Shown piece by piece: positions 1-8,098 of a DNA stretch of 64,000 nucleotides. Location: positions 1 to 64,000 of the forward strand of contig NZ_JAETWA010000010.1 in assembly GCF_016774335.1 (NCBI RefSeq). Direction: 5' to 3'. Within the stretch, counting starts at the first letter, position 1. Every line of letters begins with the position of its first letter. Under the pieces are notes generated by a model. That model searched no databases, was not told the DNA's origin, and saw nothing but the letters and a program-made list of their open reading frames with translations. A program made the translations under genes and the position numbers. Origin of the DNA: Luteimonas saliphila. GTDB taxonomy: Bacteria; Pseudomonadota; Gammaproteobacteria; Xanthomonadales; Xanthomonadaceae.

Positions 1-8
1 CCGAGTGG

Positions 9-106
9 CAATCCCCGGCCCGGAACGCCCCGAGCCGCAAGCCCGGGACCACCCCCTGACAACCGGGCCAGGCTCCCTCACATGGGAGAAGAACCTTTTT
101 ACTGGC
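9..106. repeat. 98-bp direct repeat, copy 1
   Basis: This stretch is repeated without length change at 520-617. Both copies open with CAATCCCCGGCCCGGAACG and end with CTTTTTACTGGC or CTTTTTATTGGC, with scattered substitutions between. The copies bracket a hairpin-rich spacer and lie upstream of dinB. No coding function is visible. An intergenic repeat of unknown type is the safest reading. Confidence 0.75.
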
Positions 107-126
107 TCTTCTCCCATGTGAGGGAG
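73..126. repeat. 23-bp inverted repeat with 8-nt loop
   Basis: The arms at 73-95 and 104-126 are inverted copies with one mismatch and an 8-nt loop (TTTTTACT). The left arm begins CTCCCTCACATGGGAGAAG. It could fold as a strong hairpin on either strand and might end transcription coming from upstream of the window. The second direct-repeat copy (520-617) carries only a decayed left arm, so this hairpin is not conserved between copies. Confidence 0.7.
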
Positions 127-196
127 AAATGGTCTGCGATGGGGAAGTCCCAGTCAGGACTTCGGATGGACGCCGCGCCCCGGCGCCCGGGAATCG
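109..196 (+). repeat. Dispersed intergenic element, copy A
   Basis: This segment contains TGGTCTGCGATGG, GTCAGGACT and GGATGGACGCCGCG in that order. The same words in the same order occur on the opposite strand at 32270-32356, by eye about 80% identical over roughly 85 bases. Both copies begin at a TCTCCCATG-GAGGGAGA palindrome. It appears to be a dispersed non-coding repeat. An open frame crosses it but has no recognisable product. Confidence 0.65.
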
Positions 197-519
197 CTTT
201 CCGCTCGGTCAGGGCATCGTGCCCTGACTCGCGCGCAAAACATCCATGTTTTGCTTGCCGCGATCCCCGGGCACCAGGACGCGGCTCATCGTTGCCTGCC
301 CGCGATGGCCGGGTGGCCAGCTCCTTCGAAGCCAGGCAGATGACTGGCCGATGGGCGTTCCGGGTCGGGGGTTGCGAAAAGCAGCGCATGGATGCGCTGC
401 GGCGGCGAGTCAGCCATGGGCGAGCGCGGACGTCTTGCGCGGCACAGCCGCGCGTCCGCGTGAGCGCCCGGCGCGCTGCGCCGAGCCGGACCGCGCAGCG
501 GGCTGACCGAGCCGGGTAG
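197..519. other. Gene-free stretch of short perfect hairpins
   Basis: No gene is supported here. Short perfect palindromes follow one another: 208-228 (9-bp arms, TCG loop), 237-252 (AAAACAT-CC-ATGTTTT), 381-400 (GCAGCGCAT-GG-ATGCGCTGC) and 437-453 (GCGCGGC-ACA-GCCGCGC, inside a wider CGGACG/CGTCCG stem). Two of them share a CATCCATG-type core. The pattern resembles decayed intergenic repeat families of xanthomonads. Confidence 0.6.
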
Positions 520-617
520 CAATCCCCGGCCCGGAACGACCCCCGGCCGCAAGCCCGGGTCCAATCTCCGACAACCTGGTCAGTTCCCTTACATTGGAGA
601 AGATCCTTTTTATTGGC
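520..617. repeat. 98-bp direct repeat, copy 2
   Basis: This is the second copy of the repeat at 9-106, equal in length, ending about 87 bases before the dinB start. The hairpin right arm found after copy 1 is absent here. The dinB promoter must lie in or just after this copy. Confidence 0.75.
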
Positions 618-704
618 CGTCGTGGGGGCCCCGCCGTCCTTCAGGATCGCGTATCACCCGCCGCGCGACGCCATCGGTGTGGCGGCCTAGAATCCGCGCA
701 CCCC

Positions 705-1784
705 ATGCGCAAGATCATCCACATCGACATGGACGCGTTCTACGCGTCGGTGGAGCAGCGCGACGATCCGTCGTTGCGCGGCCGGCCCGTGGTCGTTGCC
801 TGGCGCGGCGCGCGCTCGGTGGTCTGCGCGGCGTCTTACGAGGCGCGCAGGTACGGCGTGCGGTCCGCGATGCCGGCCATGCGCGCCGAACGGCTGTGTC
901 CCGACGCCGTGTTCGTGCCACCGGACTTCGTGCGCTACAAGGCGGTCTCGCGGCAGGTGCGCGCGATCTTCCTCGAGCACACCCCCCTGGTCGAGCCGCT
1001 GTCGCTGGACGAGGCCTACCTCGACGTCACCGCGCCGCGGATCGAATCCTCCAGCGCCACCGCGACCGCGCAGGCCATCCGCGCCCGGATCCGGGAGGAA
1101 ACGCAGCTGACGGCGTCGGCGGGCGTGGCGCCGAACAAGTTCATCGCCAAGATCGCCTCCGACTGGAACAAGCCCGACGGCCAGTTCGTGGTCAAGCCGG
1201 CGCAGGTGGAGGCCTTCCTGCTGCCGCTGCCGGTCGGCCGCATCCCGGGCGTGGGCAAGGTGATGCAGGGCAAGCTGGCCGAACTCGGCGTGCAGACCGT
1301 GGCCGACCTGCGTGCGCTCACGCGCGAGGAACTGCAGCTGCGCTTCGGCAGCTTCGGGGCATCGCTGTACCGGCGCGCGCGCGGCATCGACGAGCGGCCG
1401 GTCGAACCCAACCAGCCGGTGCAGTCGATCTCCGCGGAGGACACCTTCGAGCGCGACCTGCCGCTGGCCGAGCTGGTGCCGCACGTGCGCCGGATCGCGG
1501 AGAAGGCGTGGAACGCGACCCGCAAGACCGAACGCATCGGCCACACCGTGGTGCTGAAGCTCAAGACCGCGCAGTTCCGCATCCTGACCCGCAGCCTGAC
1601 GCCCGAAGCGCCGCCCGGTGGCTGCGAACCGTTCACCGCGATCGCGCTCGCCCTGCTCGACCGCGTGGACCTGCCGGCCGACACGCGTTACCGGCTGGTC
1701 GGCGTGGGCCTGTCCAACTTCCGCGACGCGGAGGACGCCGCGCCGCAGCCGGGGCTGTTTCCGGTGGAGGCCGCCGCGTCCTGA
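705..1784 (+). CDS. dinB: DNA polymerase IV (DinB, Y family)
   Basis: This is a translesion DNA polymerase of 359 residues, the usual family length. The N-terminus MRKIIHIDMDAFYASVE carries the first catalytic aspartate (D8) and the steric-gate region F12-Y13. The second catalytic pair is D102-E103 in LSLDEAYLD. A helix-hairpin-helix thumb segment (GVGKVMQGKLAELGV) and the little-finger domain follow. The open frame extends upstream to 594, but the ATG at 705 gives the canonical DinB start, so it was chosen. The gene stands alone. No SOS box was identified with confidence, and the upstream DNA is occupied by intergenic repeats. The product copies past damaged template bases at the replication fork with low fidelity. 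Confidence 0.97.
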   Translation: MRKIIHIDMDAFYASVEQRDDPSLRGRPVVVAWRGARSVVCAASYEARRYGVRSAMPAMRAERLCPDAVFVPPDFVRYKAVSRQVRAIFLEHTPLVEPLSLDEAYLDVTAPRIESSSATATAQAIRARIREETQLTASAGVAPNKFIAKIASDWNKPDGQFVVKPAQVEAFLLPLPVGRIPGVGKVMQGKLAELGVQTVADLRALTREELQLRFGSFGASLYRRARGIDERPVEPNQPVQSISAEDTFERDLPLAELVPHVRRIAEKAWNATRKTERIGHTVVLKLKTAQFRILTRSLTPEAPPGGCEPFTAIALALLDRVDLPADTRYRLVGVGLSNFRDAEDAAPQPGLFPVEAAAS

Positions 1785-2128
1785 GCTGCGCGGTGGCTGG
1801 GCCCGTACGTGCCCGTGACGACGCCGGGGACCCTTCGGACCTGCATCGAGATCGCGCGTGGGCCGCGCCGCCAGGCAGCGCAGCGGGAACCGGTCAGGCG
1901 GACGGACACCGACGGCCAGCCCGCGTCGCGGGCCGGCCGGATCACGTCCGCGTCGTCTCCACGCGCCGGTCCGACGGCCCCGAAGGGGCTCCAGGTCGTG
2001 CACCGGCGTGGAACGCGCCGGACCATTCCTCCGTCGCTCCGGGGCGGGGCGAAATGCGTGCGCGCCTGGGGGCGTCGTGCATGCGCCGCCGGCCGCTAGA
2101 CTGCAGGCCCGTTCCACGAGCCGGCCCG
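1785..2128. other. 344-base gap with no supported gene
   Basis: GC-rich sequence between dinB and gph. Frames crossing it are shadows or extensions of neighbours. No clear hairpin terminator, repeat or regulatory motif was seen. Confidence 0.5.
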
Positions 2129-2836
2129 ATGTCCGCAGCCCCCCGCGCGATGTTGTTCGACCTGGACGGCACCCTGGTCGACAGCGCCCATGGCATCGCC
2201 TGGGCGGTGAACCAGACCCTGGCCGAGCTTGGCCACCCGGCGGCGGACGAGCCGCTGGTGCGTAGCTGGATCGGCGAAGGCGCGCGCTTCCTGCTGCACC
2301 GCGCGCTGCGCCACGCGGGCGCCGACCTGCCGGATGGCAAGGCCTTCGATTGCGTCTTCGCGTTGCTGATGCGGCACTACGCGGCCTCGCTGCCGCGGCA
2401 GGCGCGCGCCTATCCCGGCGCGGACGCCGCGCTGCGCGGGCTGCGCGAGCGCGGGGTGGCGGTGGCGCTGTGCACCAACAAGCCGCAGCGCTTCATCGAT
2501 CCGCTGCTCGAGGCGCTCGAGTGGCGCATGCTGTTCGACGGGATCGTCGGCGGCGACACGCTGCCCGAATCCAAGCCTTCGGCCCTGCCGCTGCTGCACC
2601 TGGCGCGCGCGCTCGACGTGCCGGTCGAGGCCTGCCTGATGGTGGGCGATTCGCACACCGACGCGGCCGCCGCGCATGCCGCCTCCATGCCGCTGGTGCT
2701 GGTGGACTACGGCTACCACCGCGAGTTCGACCTGCACGGCGCGGGCGCGGTGGCGGTCATCGGCGACCTGCGCACGCTGCTGCAGATGCGGACTCCTGGT
2801 GCGGCTGCGCACGCGGTGTCGACCCGCGCCGTCTAG
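2129..2836 (+). CDS. gph: Phosphoglycolate phosphatase, HAD family
   Basis: A HAD-superfamily phosphatase of 235 residues. Motif I FDLDGTLVDS (D11, D13) supplies the nucleophile and acid. Motif II is CTNKP, and motif III/IV are SKPSALPL and GDSHTD. The helical cap between motifs I and II fits subfamily I, as in Gph, which dephosphorylates 2-phosphoglycolate formed during DNA repair or oxygenation. Closely related specificities cannot be excluded. The start ATG at 2129 gives MSAAPRAMLFDLDG and is preferred over upstream in-frame codons. The last 14 codons and the stop lie inside a 167-bp tandem repeat (2792-3125), so the C-terminus may have been rewritten by the repeat. Confidence 0.9.
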   Translation: MSAAPRAMLFDLDGTLVDSAHGIAWAVNQTLAELGHPAADEPLVRSWIGEGARFLLHRALRHAGADLPDGKAFDCVFALLMRHYAASLPRQARAYPGADAALRGLRERGVAVALCTNKPQRFIDPLLEALEWRMLFDGIVGGDTLPESKPSALPLLHLARALDVPVEACLMVGDSHTDAAAAHAASMPLVLVDYGYHREFDLHGAGAVAVIGDLRTLLQMRTPGAAAHAVSTRAV

Positions 2837-3125
2837 CCGCTGCAGGACGGCGAGGCCGCAGACCGCCTCCGGGACGATGTCGGTGCGATCGTGGGGTGTC
2901 GCGCACGCCACGCCCCACACCCCGGGTGCGCTTCGCTTACCCGGGCTACGCACTGCCGGCTCCTGGCGCAGGCGCGCACGCGGTGCCGACCGGCGCCGTT
3001 TAGCCGCTGCAGGACGGCAAGGCCGCAGACCGCCTCGGGGACGATGTCGCTTTGATCGCGGGGTGTCGCGACCGCCACGTCCCACACCCCGGGTGCGCTT
3101 CGCTTACCCGGGCTACGCACTGCGG
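2792..3125. repeat. Two tandem copies of a 167-bp repeat
   Basis: Copies at 2792-2958 and 2959-3125 align at a constant offset of 167 with no indel in the anchors checked (CTCCTGG, TAGCCGCTGCAGGACGGC, CCCGGGTGCGCTTCGCTTAC). Each contains the hairpin CCGGGTGCGCTTCGCTTACCC, which resembles a common xanthomonad intergenic motif. Copy 1 overlaps the end of gph, including its stop codon, while copy 2 is wholly intergenic. The rest of the gap up to 3319 shows nothing else. Confidence 0.85.
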
Positions 3126-3319
3126 ATGCCGGTTGCGGATACGGCATCGCCCGTGGTGTCCTGCGGCGGGGTGTAGCTGCCGCGGCAGGCGGCCCCCGGT
3201 TCACTCCTCGCCGCGCGCCCGTCGATCCCCGGACGCGCTGTCAGCACTCATGCCTGTGTGCTGCCAACACGGCAGGTGCGCACGGCGCTAGGCTGGGTCG
3301 GACCAACGGGGAGACAGAC

Positions 3320-3796
3320 ATGAGCGGGATCCGACAGGGGGCGGCGGCCGCGTTGTGGCAGGTGCTGATTCGCGAGGCGCTGGACAGGCGCGGCGCCGAG
3401 CTCGATGAATCGCAGGAAAGCTACCTGGTGTTCGTGCTGCTGCGCCACCAGCGCGACGCGCACCTGCTGGCGCGTATCCAGGCGCTGGAATGGCTCGATG
3501 CGCAGACGCAGGTCGGCAGCGTGCGTAGCGACGCGCTGCGCGACGTGGGCGACCGCTGCCTGCTGGTGGCGGGGCTGTTCCCGGCGCTAGCGCGCCGGCG
3601 CCGGGTCGGCGTGGAGTACTTCGTGGACCTCGGGCGCGGTGCCTACCAGGGCGTGGCCGATGCCGGGCACGACGCCTATGCCGAGCTGTTCGCGCGCCTG
3701 GCCGGCACCTATCACGAGCTGGTGGCGACGCTGCAGGCGGTGCGGGGGCAGGTCTCCTTGCCGGTGCCGATCGCGCACCCGCGCGCCCTGCACTGA
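3320..3796 (+). CDS. Protein of unknown function, 158 residues
   Basis: I do not recognise this protein family. It has 158 residues with no signal peptide and no membrane segment, and is predicted mainly helical with alternating acidic and arginine-rich stretches. Segments such as ESYLVFVLLRHQRDAHLLAR and the RRRRVGVEYFVDLGRGAY region look like packed helices. The ATG at 3320 follows GGGGAGACAGAC, a plausible ribosome binding site 8 bases upstream. It stands alone between the 167-bp repeats and the convergent btuB. Coding composition matches its neighbours, so it is likely a real gene. Function not assigned. Confidence 0.75.
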   Translation: MSGIRQGAAAALWQVLIREALDRRGAELDESQESYLVFVLLRHQRDAHLLARIQALEWLDAQTQVGSVRSDALRDVGDRCLLVAGLFPALARRRRVGVEYFVDLGRGAYQGVADAGHDAYAELFARLAGTYHELVATLQAVRGQVSLPVPIAHPRALH

Positions 3797-3857
3797 CACG
3801 GTCGGGCAGGCGGGTCTGCGCCCGGCGCTGTCGCGCGTGCACCCCGCCTGTGTCGTA

Positions 3858-3925
3858 GGAAGCGCTCTCCCCGGGCAACGTGGCCCGCGTCGCAGCGGGC
3901 GTGCCGTACCTGGCCGAGCGCTTCC
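3858..3925. repeat. Long-range inverted repeat between convergent genes
   Basis: Arms GGAAGCGCTC (3858-3867) and GAGCGCTTCC (3916-3925) are perfectly complementary and enclose a second stem (GCCCGC/GCGGGC). It lies between the 158-residue protein gene and the end of btuB. It may act as a bidirectional terminator or be a structured repeat. There is no T-tract. Confidence 0.5.
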
Positions 3926-4075
3926 CGATGGGCTTCAGTGCACCGACGGGACGGCGACGCCGGTTGCCCACGCGCGCGCCGGCCGTCCAACCCGTCAGAC
4001 GCCAGCCAGCCGCCTGCGCGCATGCGGCCGCGCAGCCCCAGGCTGGCGGCCGGCCCCACGACGCTCCTGCGCGCG

Positions 4076-5947
4076 TCAGCGCCCCGGACGCCAGCGCAGC
4101 GCGACGTGGTATTCGCGCCCCGGCTGGTAGTACCAGGCCACCGTCTCGTACTGGCGGTCGAACACGTTGCTGGCGCGCGCGAGCAGGGTCCAGTCGCGGT
4201 GCAGCGCGTATTCCAGGCGCAGGTCGGTGGTGGCGTAGCCCCCCAGGCGCACGGTGTTGGCGGGGTCGTCGTAGCGGCTGCTCGCACCCTGCACCGTGAT
4301 ACCGGCGCGCAGCGGGCCGAAGCCGCGGTCCAGGTCGATCCGGCCGGTGCTGCGCGCGCGGCGCGCCAGCAGGTTGCCGTCGTTGGCGCCGCCGCTGCGG
4401 TCGCGCGGATCGGTGTGGCTGAGCTCCAGCGCGACGTCGATCCCCGCCAGGGTGGTGCCGAAGGCGAACTCGGCGCCGCGGATGCGCGCCTGGTCGACGT
4501 TGCTGCCCACGCCGCGATAGTCCGGCGGCGGGTAGACGAACACGATCAGGTCGTCGATCCGGCTCTCGTAGACGTCGAACGACCAGTGGTGGCCCTGCGC
4601 GATGCGGGACAGGCCGAGGTTGAGGCTGGTCGATTCCTCCGGCCGCAGGTCGGGGCTTTCGGAGCCGGGGTAGTACAGGTCGTTGAAGGTCGGCGCCTTG
4701 TAGCCGGTGCCGAGCGAAGCGGTCAGGCGCAGGCCGTTGTCGAACGCTGTACCCCAGCCCAGCGCGCCGGTGACGTGGCTGCCGAACTGTTCGTTGTCGT
4801 CGTGGCGTACGCTGGCCTGCAAGCGCTGGGCACCCGCCTGCCCACTGTAGGCGAGGAACACGCCGGTGTTGTCGCGCTCGTCGACCGCATATGCGGTGGC
4901 GCTGTCCACGCGGTCGTTGCCGTGGTCGACGCCGAGGCTGAGCAGCTGGTCGGAGGCCAGCTGCACGTCGGCCTGCACGGTGGCGCTGTCGCGACGGGTC
5001 TGGAAGTCGCTGCGCGGCAGGGTGTCGAGGAAGTCGTCGGAGCGGTCGACATTGCGCGCCAGCGCGAGGCTCAGCGCGAGCCGCCCGTCCCCGGGCGCGT
5101 GCCGCAGGCGGGCACCTGTGACCCGCTGCCGGATGCGCGAGCGGTTGGTCCACGAGCCGTCGAACTCGTTCTCGGCGTCGGCCTGCAAGAACTGGCCGTC
5201 CAGCACCAGCGCCTCGCCGAAGCGGTAGCCGCCGCGCAGGCTGACGGAGGTGCTGCGGTAGCCGTCGTCGTCGGGCTCGTCGGCGAAGCAGCCCTGGAAC
5301 AGCGCGCCGGAGCCGCGGCAGGCGTTGAAGCCGTCGGTGCTGTCATAGGCGCCGTGGGCGCCGATCCAGCCGCGCTCGCCGCGGTGGTCGAAGCCGGCGC
5401 TGGCCTCGCGCGCGTCGTGGCTGCCGCCGCCGACGCTCGCGTAGGGCGAGAAGCCCGTGGCCTGGCTGCCGCGGGTGAACACCTGGATCACGCCGCCGAT
5501 CGCTTCGGAGCCATACAGGCTCGAACGCGGCCCGCGGATGATCTCGATGCGTTCGATCTGCGCCAGCGGCAGGTCCTGGATCGCCGCCATGCCGGCGGTG
5601 GCGGAGTTCATCTTGACCCCGTCCACCAGCACCAGCACGTGGTCCGATTCGGTGCCGCGCAGGAACAGGCTGCTGAGCTTGCCGCGGCCGCCGGTGTTGC
5701 CGACGTCGATGCCGGCGCGTCCGCGCAGCAGTCCGATCAGGTCGCGCGCCTGGCTGCGCTCGATTTCGGTGCGGTCGATGACCTGCGCCGGCACCAGGCT
5801 GTCGGCCAGGCGCTGCTCGCTGCGGGTGGCGGTGACCAGCACCGTGTCGAGGTCGGTGGCGGCGGCATCGGCGCGCGCCGCGCCGGGCAGGGTGGAGGCG
5901 GACAGGAACAGGGCGGCGGCGATCGCCGCGGGCAGGGAACGGTGCAT
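4076..5947 (-). CDS. btuB: TonB-dependent vitamin B12 receptor BtuB
   Basis: An outer-membrane receptor of 623 residues for cobalamin uptake, energised by TonB. A signal peptide (MHRSLPAAIAAALFLSAS...ARADA) is followed by the TonB box region DTVLVTATRSEQ. Next come the plug domain with VLVLVDGVKMN and RIEIIRGPRSSLYGSEAIGG, and a beta barrel with the receptor signature NVFDRQYETVAWYYQPGREY near the C-terminus. The size matches BtuB rather than the 900-1,000-residue sugar receptors elsewhere in this window. A cobalamin riboswitch lies directly upstream (6085-6268), which supports the assignment strongly. GGAGAG sits before the ATG. The last residues are LRWRPGR rather than ending on an aromatic residue, which is atypical for a barrel C-terminus. 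Confidence 0.93.
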   Translation of the reverse strand: MHRSLPAAIAAALFLSASTLPGAARADAAATDLDTVLVTATRSEQRLADSLVPAQVIDRTEIERSQARDLIGLLRGRAGIDVGNTGGRGKLSSLFLRGTESDHVLVLVDGVKMNSATAGMAAIQDLPLAQIERIEIIRGPRSSLYGSEAIGGVIQVFTRGSQATGFSPYASVGGGSHDAREASAGFDHRGERGWIGAHGAYDSTDGFNACRGSGALFQGCFADEPDDDGYRSTSVSLRGGYRFGEALVLDGQFLQADAENEFDGSWTNRSRIRQRVTGARLRHAPGDGRLALSLALARNVDRSDDFLDTLPRSDFQTRRDSATVQADVQLASDQLLSLGVDHGNDRVDSATAYAVDERDNTGVFLAYSGQAGAQRLQASVRHDDNEQFGSHVTGALGWGTAFDNGLRLTASLGTGYKAPTFNDLYYPGSESPDLRPEESTSLNLGLSRIAQGHHWSFDVYESRIDDLIVFVYPPPDYRGVGSNVDQARIRGAEFAFGTTLAGIDVALELSHTDPRDRSGGANDGNLLARRARSTGRIDLDRGFGPLRAGITVQGASSRYDDPANTVRLGGYATTDLRLEYALHRDWTLLARASNVFDRQYETVAWYYQPGREYHVALRWRPGR

Positions 5948-6084
5948 GCAAGGCTCTCCATGGCGCGCACACCCGCGTACGCGCCGGTTTCGGTCGAGTC
6001 ACGACAGGGAGAGCAGGGGCCGCGGAACCGGACACACGCGCCGGCATCGCCGCCGCGACGCCCTCCGCATCGCAACCAGTGAGC

Positions 6085-6268
6085 TTCGTGGCCGGTCTCC
6101 GGACTCGCGCGCGAGGCATCCGATGCCTCGGCCGTCGCGCCTTCCCATGCCTTGGGCACAGTGGCGGATGCGGCGGCCTGACGCGCTTACCGTTGCGGGG
6201 GCAGTGCCGGAATGGCCGTGTCGCTGCTCGCGACGTCGGCGTCACCGGCTTCCCGTTTCAGCCCTTGG
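6085..6268 (-). promoter_or_regulatory. Cobalamin (AdoCbl) riboswitch
   Basis: Read on the minus strand, the conserved elements occur in order: GGGAAGCCGGTG, CTGCCCCCGCAACGGTAAG, GCCACTGTGCCC (6154-6165), GCATGGGAAGG and the B12 box AGTCCGGAGACCGGCC (6091-6106). This is the standard layout of the cobalamin riboswitch family. It ends about 140 bases before the btuB start, leaving room for an expression platform. It is expected to lower btuB expression when adenosylcobalamin is plentiful. Confidence 0.95.
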
Positions 6269-6329
6269 ACGCATGTCCGCGGGCCACCTCGAAGCAGCGC
6301 GCATTGTACGCGATCGGGGTATCGGCCCC

Positions 6330-6406
6330 GCAGGAGCGCCTTCAGGCGCGGCCGCTGTCCGGGTTCTGGAGGCGCTCCAGCACATCGCGCCTGAAGGCGC
6401 TCCTGC
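6330..6406. repeat. REPIN-like pair of inverted REP units
   Basis: GCAGGAGCGCCTTCAGGCGCG (6330-6350) and its exact reverse complement (6386-6406) flank a 35-base spacer. Each unit itself contains the small palindrome GCGCCTTCAGGCGC. This is the layout of REP doublets (REPINs) common in Pseudomonas and xanthomonads. It lies between the btuB riboswitch and the end of the TfoX-domain gene. Confidence 0.85.
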
Positions 6407-6415
6407 GAACGGCGG

Positions 6416-6793
6416 TCAATCGTGCTCGCCGCCACCGGGGTCGTCGAGGAAGCCGAACGAGGGCGCGGGCGACTCGTCCTGGTGGTGGGTGGTGGTCACA
6501 GGCGCTGCCGCAGGCCGACCGCGCGGCGGCGGCAGGCCGGCGGTTGCCGCCTCGACCGCGGCCACCAGCTCGGCGCGGCGGGCCTCGGGGATCTCCTGCC
6601 AGTGGCAGTCCTGCAGCGCGCCTTCCAGCGCATAGAGCATGTTGAGACTGGGTTTGAAACCGGCGCGTCTGACCCGCATGAACGCATCCACCGGGCCGGC
6701 CGCCACCAGGTCCTCCTGCGTGCGCAGGCCCACCTGGCGCAGCCAGGCGGCGGACTTGGGACCGATGTTGCGCAGTTTCAGCGGAGCGTTCAT
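6416..6793 (-). CDS. TfoX C-terminal-domain protein
   Basis: A small protein of 125 residues matching the C-terminal domain of TfoX/Sxy competence regulators. It has LRNIGPKSAAWLRQVGLRT near the N-terminus, a helix-hairpin-helix-like fold, followed by MLYALEGALQDCHWQEIP. The N-terminal TfoX domain is missing, and the last 40 residues are low-complexity (proline- and alanine-rich, ending in an acidic tail). Its ATG overlaps the stop of the upstream methionine sulfoxide reductase gene by ATGA (6790-6793), so the two are translationally coupled. Single-domain proteins of this kind are widespread. A role in competence here is not shown by the sequence. Confidence 0.85.
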   Translation of the reverse strand: MNAPLKLRNIGPKSAAWLRQVGLRTQEDLVAAGPVDAFMRVRRAGFKPSLNMLYALEGALQDCHWQEIPEARRAELVAAVEAATAGLPPPRGRPAAAPVTTTHHQDESPAPSFGFLDDPGGGEHD

Positions 6794-7272
6794 GGCAGCG
6801 ACTCGACGTAGATCCGGGCGATGGTTTCCAGCCCCTCCTGATCCATAACGTCGAAACGGGCCGGATCCGGGCTGTCGAGGTCGAACACCCCCACCAGCGC
6901 ACCGTTCCGGACCAGCGGCACCACCAGTTCCGAGCGCGAGGCCGCGTCGCAGGCGATATGGCCCGGGAAGGCGTGCACGTCCTCGACCCGTTGCGTGCGG
7001 CGGCTGCTCGCGGCGGCGCCGCATACCCCCCGGTCGAGCGGGATGCGCACGCAGGCGGGCAGGCCCTGGAACGGGCCGACCACGAGTTCGACGCCATCGT
7101 AGAAGTAGAACCCCACCCAGTTCAGCCGCGGCAGTGCGTGGTAGACCAGGGCGGCGAGATTGGCGGCGTTGGCGATCCGGTCGCGCTCGCCATGCAGGAG
7201 CGCGCGGGCCTGTCCGGCGAGCTGGGCATACTGTTCGGGCTTGTCGCCGCTTAGACTTGTGGCGCTGAACAT
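6790..7272 (-). CDS. msrC: Free methionine-(R)-sulfoxide reductase, GAF type
   Basis: A single-domain GAF enzyme of 160 residues that reduces free L-methionine-(R)-sulfoxide. The cysteines at 74, 84 and 108 keep exactly the 10- and 24-residue spacing of E. coli fRMsr C84, C94 and C118, within ACVRIPLDRGVCG and HIACDA. The aromatic core NWVGFYF is typical of the family. The protein is cytoplasmic with no signal peptide. The start ATG at 7272 gives MFSATSLSGDKPEQY; longer upstream extensions of the frame lack homology. It is the first gene of a two-gene unit with the TfoX-domain gene (4-base overlap). It is divergent from the TMEM175-like gene across a 43-base gap. Confidence 0.93.
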   Translation of the reverse strand: MFSATSLSGDKPEQYAQLAGQARALLHGERDRIANAANLAALVYHALPRLNWVGFYFYDGVELVVGPFQGLPACVRIPLDRGVCGAAASSRRTQRVEDVHAFPGHIACDAASRSELVVPLVRNGALVGVFDLDSPDPARFDVMDQEGLETIARIYVESLP

Positions 7273-7315
7273 GCGGGCAGTGTAGCAGCGCGTCCACGCG
7301 CGCTCCGGAGGACGG

Positions 7316-8098
7316 GTGAAGGATCTGGGACGGCTCGATCGCGACGGCTCCGGCTTCCGCCTGCGCGGCGGACAGGTGACGCGGCTGGAGACCTTCGTCG
7401 ACGCCGCGTTCGCGTTCTCGCTGACCCTGCTGGTGATCGTCACCAGCGACCTGCCGCAGACCGCCACCGAGCTGCGCGAGGCGCTGAAGAAGGTGCCGAC
7501 CTTCGCCGCCTGCTTCGCCGTGCTGATGATGTTCTGGGGCGCGCACAACCGCTGGAGCCGGCGCGTCGGCCTGGAGGACGCGAAGTCGACCCTGCTGAGC
7601 CTGGCGTTCGTGCTGGTGGTGATGGTGTACGTGTATCCGTTGCGGATGGTGAGCTCGAGCTTCCTGTCGCTGGTGACCGGGGGCTGGCTGCCGAACGAAC
7701 TCGGTATCGACCCGGACCATGTGATGCGCGACCTGCAGACCACGTTCATCGTCTACGGCCTGGGCTTCGGGCTCCTGGCCTGGTTGCTGTGGCGGCTCAA
7801 CGCGCACGCGCAGCACAGGGCCGATGCGCTGGCGCTGGACGCCAACGAGCGCCACCTGCTGCGTACCGAGGCCGGTTCGCACGCGATCCTGACGCTGGTC
7901 TCGCTGGCCAGTCTGGTGTTCGCGCTGGCGCTGTACATCGCCGATCCGAAGTTGCGGGGTCCGATGCGCGTGTTCGCCGGACTTCCGATGTGGTGCTATG
8001 CGACGCTCGGGCTCTGGATGCCGTGGTACCACACGTACCGCGAGCGGCGACGGTTGTCGCTGCATGCGGCGACGCTTCCGGGTGGTGGCGGCGCGTGA
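7316..8098 (+). CDS. TMEM175/DUF1211-like integral membrane protein
   Basis: A membrane protein of 260 residues with about six hydrophobic segments. The first helix carries RLETFVDAAFAFSLTLLV, which corresponds to the RxxxFSD-type signature of TMEM175 potassium channels (DUF1211), here with valine in place of the serine. That places it in the family, but ion selectivity cannot be read from this. The start is GTG at 7316, preceded by a strong GGAGG. Its stop overlaps the bioD GTG start by GTGA, so translation of the two is probably coupled. Confidence 0.75.
   Translation: MKDLGRLDRDGSGFRLRGGQVTRLETFVDAAFAFSLTLLVIVTSDLPQTATELREALKKVPTFAACFAVLMMFWGAHNRWSRRVGLEDAKSTLLSLAFVLVVMVYVYPLRMVSSSFLSLVTGGWLPNELGIDPDHVMRDLQTTFIVYGLGFGLLAWLLWRLNAHAQHRADALALDANERHLLRTEAGSHAILTLVSLASLVFALALYIADPKLRGPMRVFAGLPMWCYATLGLWMPWYHTYRERRRLSLHAATLPGGGGA

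Noticed and set aside
82-519. 145-codon frame at the window start
   Set aside because: It crosses a strong hairpin and a dispersed intergenic repeat and has no recognisable domain or ribosome binding site.
3841-3950. A second cobalamin riboswitch downstream of btuB
   Set aside because: Some GGGAAG and CCGGGGAGAG words resemble the family, but the B12 box and the CCCGCAACGG-type core are absent.
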